From assembly GCF_008369195.1 (NCBI RefSeq), contig NZ_VOBC01000008.1:1-27152 (forward strand): a stretch of 27,152 nucleotides of DNA. Direction: 5' to 3'. The translations under genes and the position numbers were made by a program. Below the pieces are notes generated by a model. It made no database searches, was not told the DNA's origin, and saw only the letters and a program-made list of their open reading frames with translations. Numbering within the stretch: the stretch's first letter is position 1; each line of letters begins with the position of its first letter. Of this stretch, positions 22,013 through 27,152 are shown in pieces. The stretch is from Sporosarcina sp. ANT_H38 (GTDB lineage: Bacteria; Bacillota; Bacilli; Bacillales_A; Planococcaceae).

Positions 22013-22040
22013 AAAAAAGACCGTCCATGACCGGTCTTCT
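22013..22040 (-). terminator. Terminator serving the flavin monooxygenase gene across dif-like site 6
   Basis: On the minus strand AAGACCG pairs with CGGTCTT, followed by TTTTATTT. The monooxygenase gene ends at 22099, so its transcript passes through dif-like site 6 before stopping. Confidence 0.7.
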
Positions 22041-22056
22041 GCCAATATACACCACT

Positions 22057-22084
22057 TGTTTACATAAGATCCGTTCACGGAAGT
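22057..22084 (-). repeat. dif-like Xer site 6
   Basis: Minus strand: XerC-like arm ACTTCCGTGAA, spacer CGGATC, XerD-like arm TTATGTAAACA. The XerD arm matches B. subtilis dif (as I recall it) at 10 of 11 positions. Confidence 0.82.
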
Positions 22085-22098
22085 ATTCAAGATGAAAA

Positions 22099-23145
22099 TT
22101 AATTTGCTTCAACAATATAGGGAATTAGATGTTTTGCATCACGGTCAACACCACATATCAAGGCTGACCCACGTTGATACTGCCAAGGTAAACCTATAAA
22201 ATAAAGACCTTTAATCGGACTTATACCTCTTTCCTGAACAGGTTTTCCATTTGATGAAGTAGCACCATCTATACGAATCCAATCATAGGAAGGAATAAAA
22301 CCGGTTGACCATACAATATTTTCGAATGAATGTACGCTATTATCTTCAAACAGAACTTCATTTCCCTTGACCCTAACTACCTTTGGCTTTACATTAACTT
22401 TACGTTCAGTTATTAATGTTTTTAATTTGTATCCAAAGATAGGATCACTTTGTTTCCTAAACCAACTTCCCTTTTTTGTATTGACTCCAGCATACAATAG
22501 TCCAAAAAGTTCTAACCAGTAAAATATGCTTTTTCCTAAAAAACGAAGTGGCAAAAACTTAAATGGATGACTTACAGCCAAGGTTACATTTCTCTCTTGT
22601 GCTAATTCAACTGCAATTTGTGCCCCTGAATTCCCTCCCCCCACCACTAATACTGAACCTTTTAGAATTTGCTTAGGGGAAAAATACGAGGAAGAATGAA
22701 TTTGAAATGGCTTTTCCCCTTTATCTAGTATAACTGGTGGAACAAAAGGTTTTTGAAACGCACCTGATGCAATCACAACTTGATTTGCTTCAATGATTCC
22801 TTGATTTGTTTCTACCTTGAACGTTTCACGGTTCTTTTTTATATTAATTACGCTGGTATTGAGTTTCACAGGTAAACCAAAATGAGTGGCGTAGTGCTCT
22901 AAATAATCGGCCATTTCATCTTTTGTAGGAAATCCATTTGATGAACCATTCATTTGTAACTTTGGTAGAGAACTGTACTTTCGAGAGGTAAATAATTCTA
23001 ATGAATCGTAGCGTTGTCTCCATGAATCTCCAATTCTTACGTTAGAGTCTAATAGAATAAATGAAAGCCCTTCTTGCTTTAAATAGGACCCCATAGCAAT
23101 CCCTGCTTGCCCTGCTCCAACTATAACTACATCATAATAGTCCAT
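22099..23145 (-). CDS. Flavin-dependent monooxygenase / NAD(P)-binding oxidoreductase (CzcO-like)
   Basis: The 348-residue flavoprotein has the FAD-binding GAGQAG (10-15), the substrate/FAD segment DSWRQRYDSLELFTSR (40-55) characteristic of CzcO-type enzymes, a second nucleotide loop GGGNSG (169-174) for NAD(P)H, and the WSTGF motif near residue 280. It is complete and cytosolic. It should oxidise a small molecule using NADPH and oxygen; the substrate cannot be read from the sequence. GAGGAGGG precedes the ATG at 23145, and a good promoter lies upstream. It is the only gene between dif-like sites 6 and 7. This makes it the clearest single-gene cassette on the plasmid. Confidence 0.92.
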   Translation of the reverse strand: MDYYDVVIVGAGQAGIAMGSYLKQEGLSFILLDSNVRIGDSWRQRYDSLELFTSRKYSSLPKLQMNGSSNGFPTKDEMADYLEHYATHFGLPVKLNTSVINIKKNRETFKVETNQGIIEANQVVIASGAFQKPFVPPVILDKGEKPFQIHSSSYFSPKQILKGSVLVVGGGNSGAQIAVELAQERNVTLAVSHPFKFLPLRFLGKSIFYWLELFGLLYAGVNTKKGSWFRKQSDPIFGYKLKTLITERKVNVKPKVVRVKGNEVLFEDNSVHSFENIVWSTGFIPSYDWIRIDGATSSNGKPVQERGISPIKGLYFIGLPWQYQRGSALICGVDRDAKHLIPYIVEAN

Positions 23146-23162
23146 TTATTTACCCTCCTCGA

Positions 23163-23233
23163 TTTAGTCTCTAAATTCTTCATTAAAATGGTCATTTGAA
23201 TGTTAGTATATAAAAGTTCATTCAAACAATCAA
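23163..23233 (-). promoter_or_regulatory. Monooxygenase promoter and inverted repeat
   Basis: Minus strand TTGATT (23233-23228), a 17-bp spacer and TATACT (23210-23205) form a good vegetative promoter. Downstream of it, TTTAG-TCT-CTAAA (23163-23175) is a short inverted repeat near the ribosome site that could be an operator. Confidence 0.6.
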
Positions 23234-23374
23234 TAAGTTTGGATGAACAGCTTTTTTCAATCTATATCTTTATTTTACTAACCTGCGGGTTAGTTGAAGA
23301 AGAAAATCGATTTAGCAAAACGAGATCCGCAACACATTTAATGTTGAACGTGAATGTATGCTGCATGCATCTCA

Positions 23375-23402
23375 GGTTTACATAACGCCAGTTCACGGAA
23401 GT
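23375..23402 (-). repeat. dif-like Xer site 7
   Basis: Minus strand: XerC-like arm ACTTCCGTGAA, spacer CTGGCG, XerD-like arm TTATGTAAACC. Together with site 6 it is the closest to the B. subtilis dif arms (ACTTCCTAGAA and TTATGTAAACT from memory). Confidence 0.85.
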
Positions 23403-23617
23403 AATTAACTACATTACTCATAAAGAAAAAGCTACCCTGTAATGGCAGACAATTCATGAGATCAATCCCCAAAACATCGATTCGATTGTGTCACTTCTGT
23501 CCGTTTTCGACTAACATCAATAAGAAGTTTGTACATTCTATGAAAACTTTTAAAAAGTGTAGAAAATTGTTAGTTCAGTATTTGTTTATTGTTTCATAAA
23601 TATGTTAAACTAAAACC

Positions 23618-23627
23618 ATCACGTGAT
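23618..23627. promoter_or_regulatory. Perfect palindrome just before the MerR gene
   Basis: ATCACGTGAT is a 10-bp perfect palindrome 18 bp before the predicted start. It may be an operator. The 200 bp between dif-like site 7 and here hold no gene. Confidence 0.35.
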
Positions 23628-23644
23628 AGTTTGGAGGCGAGCCT

Positions 23645-24031
23645 ATTGGGAAGGATAAACTAAGAATTGGGGAATTAGCCGATATTGCAGGTGTGTCCAA
23701 ACGGACAATCGATTATTATACAAACTTGGATCTTTTAAAACCGTCACGTTCCGATACAGGCTATCGTTTTTTTGAACTGTCTGATGTTGAGCAGTTACAT
23801 AAGATTTCGCATTTGAAGGGACAAGGTTTCTCACTAGAAGAAATTAAAGAGAAGCTGGCGTTTCATGATTCTAGCGAGCAGGTGCTGGAGAAAGCACTCC
23901 TAGTAAAAAATAATCTTCAGGAACTTTTGGTTTTATTAAAAAGAGCAGATCGGGAAAACTCTTCGATTAAGGAGAGCATTACTCATGACACTCTGCCTGT
24001 AATTCAAGCTTTATTACAATTACTTGTATAA
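23645..24031 (+). CDS. MerR-family transcriptional regulator with apparent ATT start
   Basis: The 128-residue regulator has a MerR winged-helix domain: LRIGELADIAGVSKRTIDYY, then SRSDTGYRFFELSDVEQLHK and the LKGQGFSLEEIKEKL helix, to about residue 75. A coiled coil follows (QVLEKALLVKNNLQELLVLL). There are no Cys residues to suggest metal sensing. No ATG, GTG or TTG precedes the conserved IGELA motif in frame. The codon ATT at 23645 stands 7 bases after GGAGG and is the only sensible start; the first in-frame GTG, at 23693, would delete part of the HTH. ATT starts are known (infC). It is followed by the CNNM/CorC gene, whose transcription it probably controls. Confidence 0.82.
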   Translation: MGKDKLRIGELADIAGVSKRTIDYYTNLDLLKPSRSDTGYRFFELSDVEQLHKISHLKGQGFSLEEIKEKLAFHDSSEQVLEKALLVKNNLQELLVLLKRADRENSSIKESITHDTLPVIQALLQLLV

Positions 24032-24077
24032 TTCAACACGCGAAAGTAGCAAACAATCATTTCAGGAGGTGGAGACC

Positions 24078-24101
24078 TTGCTTAATGTAAGGTTGACATA
24101 G
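24078..24101 (+). CDS. Possible 7-codon leader peptide of the CNNM/CorC gene
   Basis: A strong AGGAGGTGG (24064-24072) is placed for a TTG at 24078 that opens a frame reading LLNVRLT and then TAG. The stop overlaps the GTG start of the transporter gene by one base. The strong site is too far (about 30 bp) from that GTG. The transporter may therefore be translated by re-initiation after this mini-frame. Confidence 0.35.
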   Translation: MLNVRLT

Positions 24102-25399
24102 TGGAAATATTAAATTTAGGATTAGTCGCATTACTGATTGCTTTAACAGCTTTCTTTGTAGCAACAGAATTTGCATTAGTAAAAGTTAGAAGCACAAAAA
24201 TTGATCAACTAGTTGCAGAAGGACGAAAAGGTGCGATATCTGCAAAGCATGTGACCACTCATTTGGACGAGTATCTCTCGGCCTGCCAATTAGGAATTAC
24301 AATTACCGCTTTAGGGCTTGGTTGGCTCGGTGAACCAACAGTCGAGGCAATGCTACATCCACTGTTCGAAAAATTCGATGTAGATCCATCTGTTTCCCAT
24401 GTTCTTTCCTTTGTCATTGCCTTTGTCTTTATCACTTTCCTACATGTTGTAGTGGGAGAACTTGCTCCGAAGACAATAGCAATCCAAAAAGCAGAAGCAT
24501 TGACATTGCTTTTTTCTAAACCAATAATGTGGTTCTATAAGTTAATGTTTCCCTTTATCTTTGTGTTGAATGGGTCAGCTCGTTTGCTTTTAGGTCTATT
24601 CGGATTTAAATCAGCATCGGAACACGAAGTTGCTCATACTGAAGAAGAGCTAAGGAGCATTTTATCTGACAGCTTTAAAAGTGGGGAAATTAATCAGTCC
24701 GAACTGAACTATGTTAACAAAATGTTCGAATTCGACAACCGAATTGCAAAAGAGATTATGGTGCCACGGACTGAAATGGTAACGTTCTCCTCAAATGTTA
24801 CTTTCGATGAAGTAGCATATACAATCCAAGAGGAAAGATATACACGTTATCCCATTTACGAGGGTGATATAGATAATATCATAGGTTTTATCAACAGTAA
24901 GGATTTGCTATACTTTACTCTCGGAGATCGCTCGTCCTTAGAGTCATTCTCCATTAAAGACTTGTTGCATCCGATACCTGTGGTAATCGAAACATTGCCC
25001 ATTGATGAGGTTCTAAAAAGAATGCAAAACGAACGGTCCCAATTATCGCTTGTTATCGATGAATATGGCGGTACGGCTGGAATGGTAACAATCGAAGACA
25101 TCCTTGAAGAAATTGTCGGGGATATACACGATGAATTTGATGTAGATGAGATCGCAGAAATCACAAGAATTGCAGAAGACCATTATATCGTCAGTGGTAA
25201 AGTATTGATAGAAGAAATCAATGAATTACTTGGAACATCATTGAAAAAGGATACTGTAGATATGATTGGCGGATGGTGCTTATCGCAGAATTACGATCTC
25301 GAAGAAGGAGAAGATATTGAGCAAGATGGCTTCCTTTTTATAATCAAAGAGCTAGACGGGCATCAAATACGCTATATAGAAATTCGGAAAACCGAATAG
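24101..25399 (+). CDS. CNNM/CorC (HlyC) family membrane transporter with CBS domains
   Basis: The 432-residue inner-membrane protein starts at a GTG at 24101. Residues 1-~190 form the CNNM (DUF21) domain with membrane helices [38 protein letters not shown] and a third stretch near 145-165, plus the motif [18 protein letters not shown]. Residues ~205-335 are a CBS pair ([10 protein letters not shown] to [20 protein letters not shown]) and ~345-430 the CorC_HlyC domain ([17 protein letters not shown]). Homologues in Bacillus (YhdP/MpfA type) export magnesium or a similar ion, and the CBS pair senses ATP-Mg. It follows the MerR gene on the same strand and ends in a terminator. Together the two form the cassette between dif-like sites 7 and 8. 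Magnesium efflux is inferred from the family. Confidence 0.93.
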   Translation: MEILNLGLVALLIALTAFFVATEFALVKVRSTKIDQLVAEGRKGAISAKHVTTHLDEYLSACQLGITITALGLGWLGEPTVEAMLHPLFEKFDVDPSVSHVLSFVIAFVFITFLHVVVGELAPKTIAIQKAEALTLLFSKPIMWFYKLMFPFIFVLNGSARLLLGLFGFKSASEHEVAHTEEELRSILSDSFKSGEINQSELNYVNKMFEFDNRIAKEIMVPRTEMVTFSSNVTFDEVAYTIQEERYTRYPIYEGDIDNIIGFINSKDLLYFTLGDRSSLESFSIKDLLHPIPVVIETLPIDEVLKRMQNERSQLSLVIDEYGGTAGMVTIEDILEEIVGDIHDEFDVDEIAEITRIAEDHYIVSGKVLIEEINELLGTSLKKDTVDMIGGWCLSQNYDLEEGEDIEQDGFLFIIKELDGHQIRYIEIRKTE

Positions 25400-25459
25400 A
25401 CTATTCAGTTATGAAAAAGAGGATAGCATATCATGAGGCCACTGAAAAACTTAAGTTTT

Positions 25460-25582
25460 TTAATGACTTTCTAAAAAAGACGACTTTAAAGTCGTCTTTT
25501 TGATTAGTTCCTTTCCTCCCTCGTAGATTACCATTCCAACTACAAAACCCAAAATCATCTTAAAAAAGTTCATAGGTTTCAT
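25460..25582 (-). CDS. Possible small membrane peptide, 40 residues
   Basis: The frame starts MKPMNFFKMILGFVVGMVIY, one hydrophobic helix, followed by EGGKELIKKT. It then reads through the transporter's terminator stem to a stop at 25460. The ribosome site is weak. The N-terminal 30 residues look like a real short Bacillus membrane peptide; the C-terminus is coded by the terminator and may be accidental. Confidence 0.35.
   Translation of the reverse strand: MKPMNFFKMILGFVVGMVIYEGGKELIKKTTLKSSFLESH
25473..25502 (+). terminator. Terminator of the MerR-CNNM operon
   Basis: The stem AAAAAAGACGACTTT (25473-25487) pairs with AAAGTCGTCTTTTT, with no loop base left over and a T run. A further inverted AAAAACTTAAGTTTTT lies at 25446-25461. 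Confidence 0.85.
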
Positions 25583-25740
25583 TTACACCATGAATCTGCC
25601 TTTAACATCACCATGATTTAACATTCAATCTGTTTCAAAACGGAGATATTTAGCCAACTCTTGTTGTACTAAACTGCTCAGTTAGTTGAACAAGAACTAC
25701 ATTCTCTCGCTGAATGGTCTTGTATCTTCTATACACATCA

Positions 25741-25768
25741 GGTTAACATAACGCTTGTTCTCGGCAGT
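25741..25768 (-). repeat. dif-like Xer site 8
   Basis: Minus strand: XerC-like arm ACTGCCGAGAA, spacer CAAGCG, XerD-like arm TTATGTTAACC. The XerD-side flank CTATACACATCA resembles those of sites 2 and 3. Confidence 0.78.
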
Positions 25769-25965
25769 TGATTCTGATAGGCAACCCTTTGAGCAAATTA
25801 TGGGGAAAACTACTGCTGAAAGAACAGTTAAAACTATCGAATTTGTACAATAGATAATTTCGCTAACGGGTGCTTTAATTTTCTTAAACTAGTTGAAAAA
25901 ATTTACCTATCGGAAGCTTTAAGAATCAACTATCTCGGCAAGTATTCCTGCAACTTGTGACAAAG
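25769..25965. other. Intergenic, no supported gene
   Basis: Only an 18-codon frame near 25801 (MGKTTAERTVKTIEFVQ) is visible, without a ribosome site. The stretch otherwise looks like decayed sequence between dif-like site 8 and the Spo0E-like gene. Confidence 0.35.
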
Positions 25966-25993
25966 TTGTGAATTGTCATTTCTCCGTCATAAT
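25966..25993 (+). promoter_or_regulatory. Promoter of the Spo0E-like gene
   Basis: TTGTGA (25966-25971), a 16-bp spacer and CATAAT (25988-25993) form a reasonable promoter about 110 bp before the start codon. Confidence 0.45.
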
Positions 25994-26102
25994 ACGACAT
26001 TTTTTTGAAGAAAGTATGTTGTACAATGTACTAGTTGTTTCTGAACCTACTAGATATAGACCGCATAATTTGAAGCCGAATATATTATATGGAGGAAGAT
26101 TT

Positions 26103-26300
26103 GTGAAAAGGTTATTAGATGAGAAAACGTTATTGCTTCAGATTGGAATCAAGAGAAAAGTCATGTATAGAAGAGCAAAAACTTTTGGGTATACGCACCC
26201 TCTTGTTGTCTCGTGCAGTCAAGAATTGGATGTGTTGATCAATAGATATCTAGAAAATCAATCCATCCAGGATTCAAGTTTATCCTATTTGCATAAATGA
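26103..26300 (+). CDS. Spo0E-like aspartyl-phosphate phosphatase
   Basis: The 65-residue protein is preceded by GGAGGAAGATTT and starts at a GTG (26103). It has the Spo0E signature: a first helix LLLQIGIKRKVMYRRAKTFG and, after a short turn, SCSQELDVLINRYLE with the SQELD motif. Spo0E-family proteins dephosphorylate Spo0A-P and delay sporulation. An upstream extension of the frame to 25968 is not needed. The stop codon lies inside the spacer of dif-like site 9, so the gene fills its cassette exactly. A plasmid copy could shift the host's decision to sporulate. Confidence 0.85.
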   Translation: MKRLLDEKTLLLQIGIKRKVMYRRAKTFGYTHPLVVSCSQELDVLINRYLENQSIQDSSLSYLHK

Positions 26301-26313
26301 AATTCTCGGAAGT
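26286..26313 (-). repeat. dif-like Xer site 9 (diverged XerD arm)
   Basis: Minus strand: XerC-like arm ACTTCCGAGAA, spacer TTTCAT, XerD-like arm TTATGCAAATA. The XerC arm equals that of site 5, while the XerD arm has decayed. The site may be inactive or may be a hybrid end. Confidence 0.55.
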
Positions 26314-26381
26314 ATTTTTATTCAAATCAAAGACCAATCCCATTATCAGAAGTACTGATCCTCTGAATACACAATCTGCAC

Positions 26382-26413
26382 AAAAAAAAGAAGCTCAGAT
26401 TTCTCCGACCTTC
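26382..26413 (-). terminator. Terminator of the resolvase operon
   Basis: On the minus strand, a 10-bp stem with one mismatch (GAAGGTCGGA with TCTGAGCTTC) closed by a GAAA loop is followed by eight T. It starts inside the stop codon of the last operon gene. Confidence 0.85.
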
Positions 26414-26624
26414 ACAATGTTCTTGTAATGCTTAACTTACGATACATCGCTATTACCTTTATATTTTCTCGTTCCCATACTTCATTCCTCAGCATAGGAA
26501 TCTTGAATTGTTTCTCCATTTCAGTCATTAAACTGGACAGTAGAATGTCTTTTCTCGGTTGGTCTGTATGGATTATTTTTTCATACTCCCTCTGATAATC
26601 TGAAAGTGATTTCTTGGCCATCAT
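26412..26624 (-). CDS. Hypothetical protein, third gene of the resolvase operon
   Basis: The 70-residue protein begins [20 protein letters not shown] and is highly charged, with a helical pattern and no membrane segment. Its ATG overlaps the stop of the preceding gene (ATGA) and AAGGGG lies just upstream; the second Met is better spaced. I do not recognise the family. The tight coupling to a resolvase suggests a helper for recombination or plasmid stability. Confidence 0.7.
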   Translation of the reverse strand: MMAKKSLSDYQREYEKIIHTDQPRKDILLSSLMTEMEKQFKIPMLRNEVWERENIKVIAMYRKLSITRTL

Positions 26625-26884
26625 TTTCCCCTTAGCAGGTACTGATAAAAGCGTTCAGTGACTTCCTCAGCCCCTTCAAAGAACATAGGACCGGTTAACG
26701 CCTCTGTACATGCTGCCTTTAATTCGTCATCACTGTAAGCCTCAAAATCCCACATAAACGACCAGTTCCACACTGGAATAGAAATCAGAACATAATGATC
26801 AGTATGTACAAAATAAGTCTTAACCTCCCCATAACCACTATTAGAAAACTCTTCAAATGTTTCAACCGTTAATCTTTCCATCAT
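26621..26884 (-). CDS. Hypothetical protein, second gene of the resolvase operon
   Basis: The 87-residue acidic, aromatic-rich protein starts [19 protein letters not shown]. It contains [20 protein letters not shown], probably alternating beta strands, and ends with [15 protein letters not shown]. It overlaps the resolvase stop codon by 4 bases (ATGA). Family unknown; co-translation with the resolvase and with the next gene makes a three-gene unit. Confidence 0.75.
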   Translation of the reverse strand: MMERLTVETFEEFSNSGYGEVKTYFVHTDHYVLISIPVWNWSFMWDFEAYSDDELKAACTEALTGPMFFEGAEEVTERFYQYLLRGK

Positions 26885-27152
26885 TGTTTGCCCCCTTTAG
26901 TTACTTCTCTTTTGGCACGGATTAGTGTGCTTTTAGAAATCCCTGTAATTTCTTCTACTTGCGTATAAGAATTCGTTTTCAATAGCTGTAGAGCGTGTGT
27001 TACTTGTTTTTTAGTGAATTTTTTTGGTCTACCTTCACGGAAATCAGGATTCTGCTTCGCAATGGCTTTCCCCTCTGCTAATCGTTCAACGATCATATCC
27101 CTGTCAAATTCCGCAATGGCTGATAACATTCTTAAAATTAATCTGCCCATTG
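26881..27152 (-). CDS. Serine recombinase, C-terminal part; joins 1-421
   Basis: This is the C-terminal part of the resolvase described at 1-421. It reads through the end of the catalytic domain ([19 protein letters not shown]) to the DNA-binding helix-turn-helix ([12 protein letters not shown] and [20 protein letters not shown]) and ends VTKGGKQ. The stop overlaps the next gene (ATGA). The portion 27027-27152 is the same sequence as 1-126, counted twice because of the circular join. Confidence 0.93.
   Translation of the reverse strand, partial: MGRLILRMLSAIAEFDRDMIVERLAEGKAIAKQNPDFREGRPKKFTKKQVTHALQLLKTNSYTQVEEITGISKSTLIRAKREVTKGGKQ
27027..27152. repeat. Terminal redundancy identical to bases 1-126
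   Basis: The last 126 bases repeat the first 126 exactly and keep the resolvase frame open across the junction. This is the signature of a circular molecule written with overlapping ends, not of a biological repeat. The unique circle is 27,026 bp. Confidence 0.92.

Noticed and set aside
25920..25945. A tenth dif-like site around CTCGGCAAGT
   Set aside because: Only part of a XerC-like arm is present. No TTATGT-type arm occurs at the required distance.

Overview
The window is almost certainly one complete circular plasmid of about 27.0 kb. The first 126 bases (1-126) are repeated exactly as the last 126 (27027-27152), and a serine-recombinase gene reads in frame across the join. The host looks like a low-GC, spore-forming member of the Bacillales. 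Evidence: Bacillus-type AAGGAGG ribosome sites, a Spo0E-like phosphatase, a short-collagen spore-surface-type protein behind a sigma-K-like promoter, a YunC/DUF1805 protein, and dif-like sites resembling the B. subtilis dif sequence. I cannot name the species.

Backbone. Two iteron-type replicons are present, each with a Rep_3/RepB initiator: iterons 3259-3365 with rep at 3417-4418, and iterons 19894-20010 with rep at 20115-21260. Each initiator is followed convergently by a MerR-type HTH/coiled-coil gene of the DUF3967 type (5540-6238 and 21361-21891). A third, decayed piece of such a gene lies at 10482-10590. This suggests a plasmid built by fusion. Mobilisation is of the MobQ type: a MobA/MobL relaxase (16322-18511), a divergent accessory gene (18805-19263) and a recognisable nic region between them. 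A tyrosine recombinase (6361-7314) and a serine resolvase operon (26412 through the join to 421) are also present. No ParA-type partition ATPase and no transposase were found.

Modular layout. Nine 28-bp sites read, on the minus strand, as an 11-bp XerC-like arm (ACTTCCGTGAA type), a 6-bp spacer and an 11-bp XerD-like arm (TTATGTAAACC type). All lie in the same orientation. They divide the plasmid into cassettes: an unknown gene plus a small membrane protein; a YunC-like gene; replicon 1 with the integrase; a spore-surface protein; replicon 2 with mob and a peptide cluster; a flavin monooxygenase; MerR plus a CNNM/CorC transporter; a Spo0E-like gene; and the resolvase operon. This is the arrangement known as pdif modules in Acinetobacter plasmids, here in a Gram-positive setting.

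Cargo. The most interesting cargo is a compact peptide-modification cluster (10871-16032). It has a 19-residue cationic peptide gene with an ideal ribosome site, a stem-loop, an E1/ThiF-like adenylating enzyme, an ABC-2 exporter (ATPase plus permease), an M3-family zinc oligopeptidase upstream and a divergent DinB-fold protein. The order peptide, stem-loop, E1 enzyme, exporter recalls microcin C operons, but the peptide ends in Glu-Pro-Arg rather than the Asn used by MccB. The product may therefore be of a different type.

Other notable items are a 400-bp intergenic region packed with perfect short hairpins and nested junctions (7458-7865), and a small gene interrupted by an in-frame amber codon beside it (7867-8106).
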